From: Methylorubrum zatmanii
GTDB taxonomy: Bacteria; Pseudomonadota; Alphaproteobacteria; Rhizobiales; Beijerinckiaceae
Assembly (NCBI RefSeq): GCF_014845115.1
Contig: NZ_NKUI01000008.1
Span: forward strand, 1 to 35,082
Reading direction: 5' to 3'
Length of the DNA: 35,082 bases
This document shows positions 35,010 to 35,082 of the stretch, piece after piece. The first letter of the stretch is position 1; every line of letters starts with the position of its first letter. The notes below the pieces were generated by a model. The model saw only the letters and a list, made by a program, of their open reading frames with translations, searched no databases and was not told the DNA's origin. Position numbers and translations under genes: made by a program.

Positions 35010-35082
35010 TCTGGGCTCGCGGTGACCTCGGTCCCGTCGCGGAAGATGAAGCCGGCCATGGACCACGACACAGGGTGTTTGG
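34994..35082 (-). CDS. 3' end of a gene entering from the right edge (partial)
   Basis: The minus-strand frame from the window edge reads KHPVSWSMAGFIFRDGTEVTASPDHRAA and stops at 34994. It looks protein-like. Since the TonB receptor is cut just to its left, this could be the end of an inserted element or its transposase, but no motif proves it. Confidence 0.3.
   Translation of the reverse strand, partial: KHPVSWSMAGFIFRDGTEVTASPDHRAA

Overview
The window reads as a high-GC alphaproteobacterial accessory region, probably plasmid or genomic island. The gene families (DUF6634, small XRE regulators, DUF411/DUF305/Csp copper proteins) fit Methylobacteriaceae or Rhodospirillales/Acetobacteraceae. 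No rRNA, complete tRNA or replication gene is visible, so the genus stays open. Two halves with different codon preference (Leu CTC on the left, Leu CTG on the right) are separated by a decayed stretch and an IS3-family element.

Left half (1-16.1 kb): two diverged copies of one three-gene module, at 442-4050 and 12189-15592. Each module encodes (A) a basic protein of about 150 residues, (B) a protein of about 275-279 residues of unknown function and (C) a soluble FtsH-like AAA+ zinc metalloprotease with a new N-terminal domain. B and C overlap by ATGA in both copies, and the A genes share leader blocks including a GC hairpin just before the Shine-Dalgarno. In module 1 gene C is split by loss of one CG unit in a CG repeat; in module 2 it is intact. 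Between the modules lie two tandem large serine recombinases, each ending in a domain that resembles the DUF4096 part of IS5-type transposases. Also between them are two XRE regulators and a metallophosphoesterase whose metal ligands are replaced. A DUF6634 gene follows module 2. This protease-plus-recombinase locus is the best candidate for an undescribed system.

Middle (16.1-20.5 kb): a graveyard. It holds a 182-bp MITE-like element with terminal inverted repeats and a CACC target duplication, a chimera of methyltransferase and DUF2380/3280 fragments, a possible FAD/NAD(P)-binding fragment, a YCII-family gene, a complete IS3-family element with a -1 frameshift heptamer, and a CBS-domain gene cut by that element.

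Right half (20.7-31.2 kb): a metal, mainly copper, resistance island. It encodes a Cys/His-rich exported protein, a CzcB/CusB-type adaptor, a CzcA/CusA-type RND pump, exported metal-binding proteins (a His-containing small protein, DUF305), a cytosolic Csp-type copper store and a His-rich peptide. A CopA-type P1B ATPase follows under a CueR-like operator, and then a small Cys-rich peptide and a DUF411 protein. Together they would bind copper in cytosol and periplasm and export it. No outer-membrane factor and no metal regulator is in view.

Right edge (31.2-35.1 kb): two small hypothetical genes, a frameshifted MFS transporter pseudogene, and a TonB-dependent receptor that lost its signal peptide frame and its C-terminus, followed by the tail of a gene on the other strand.
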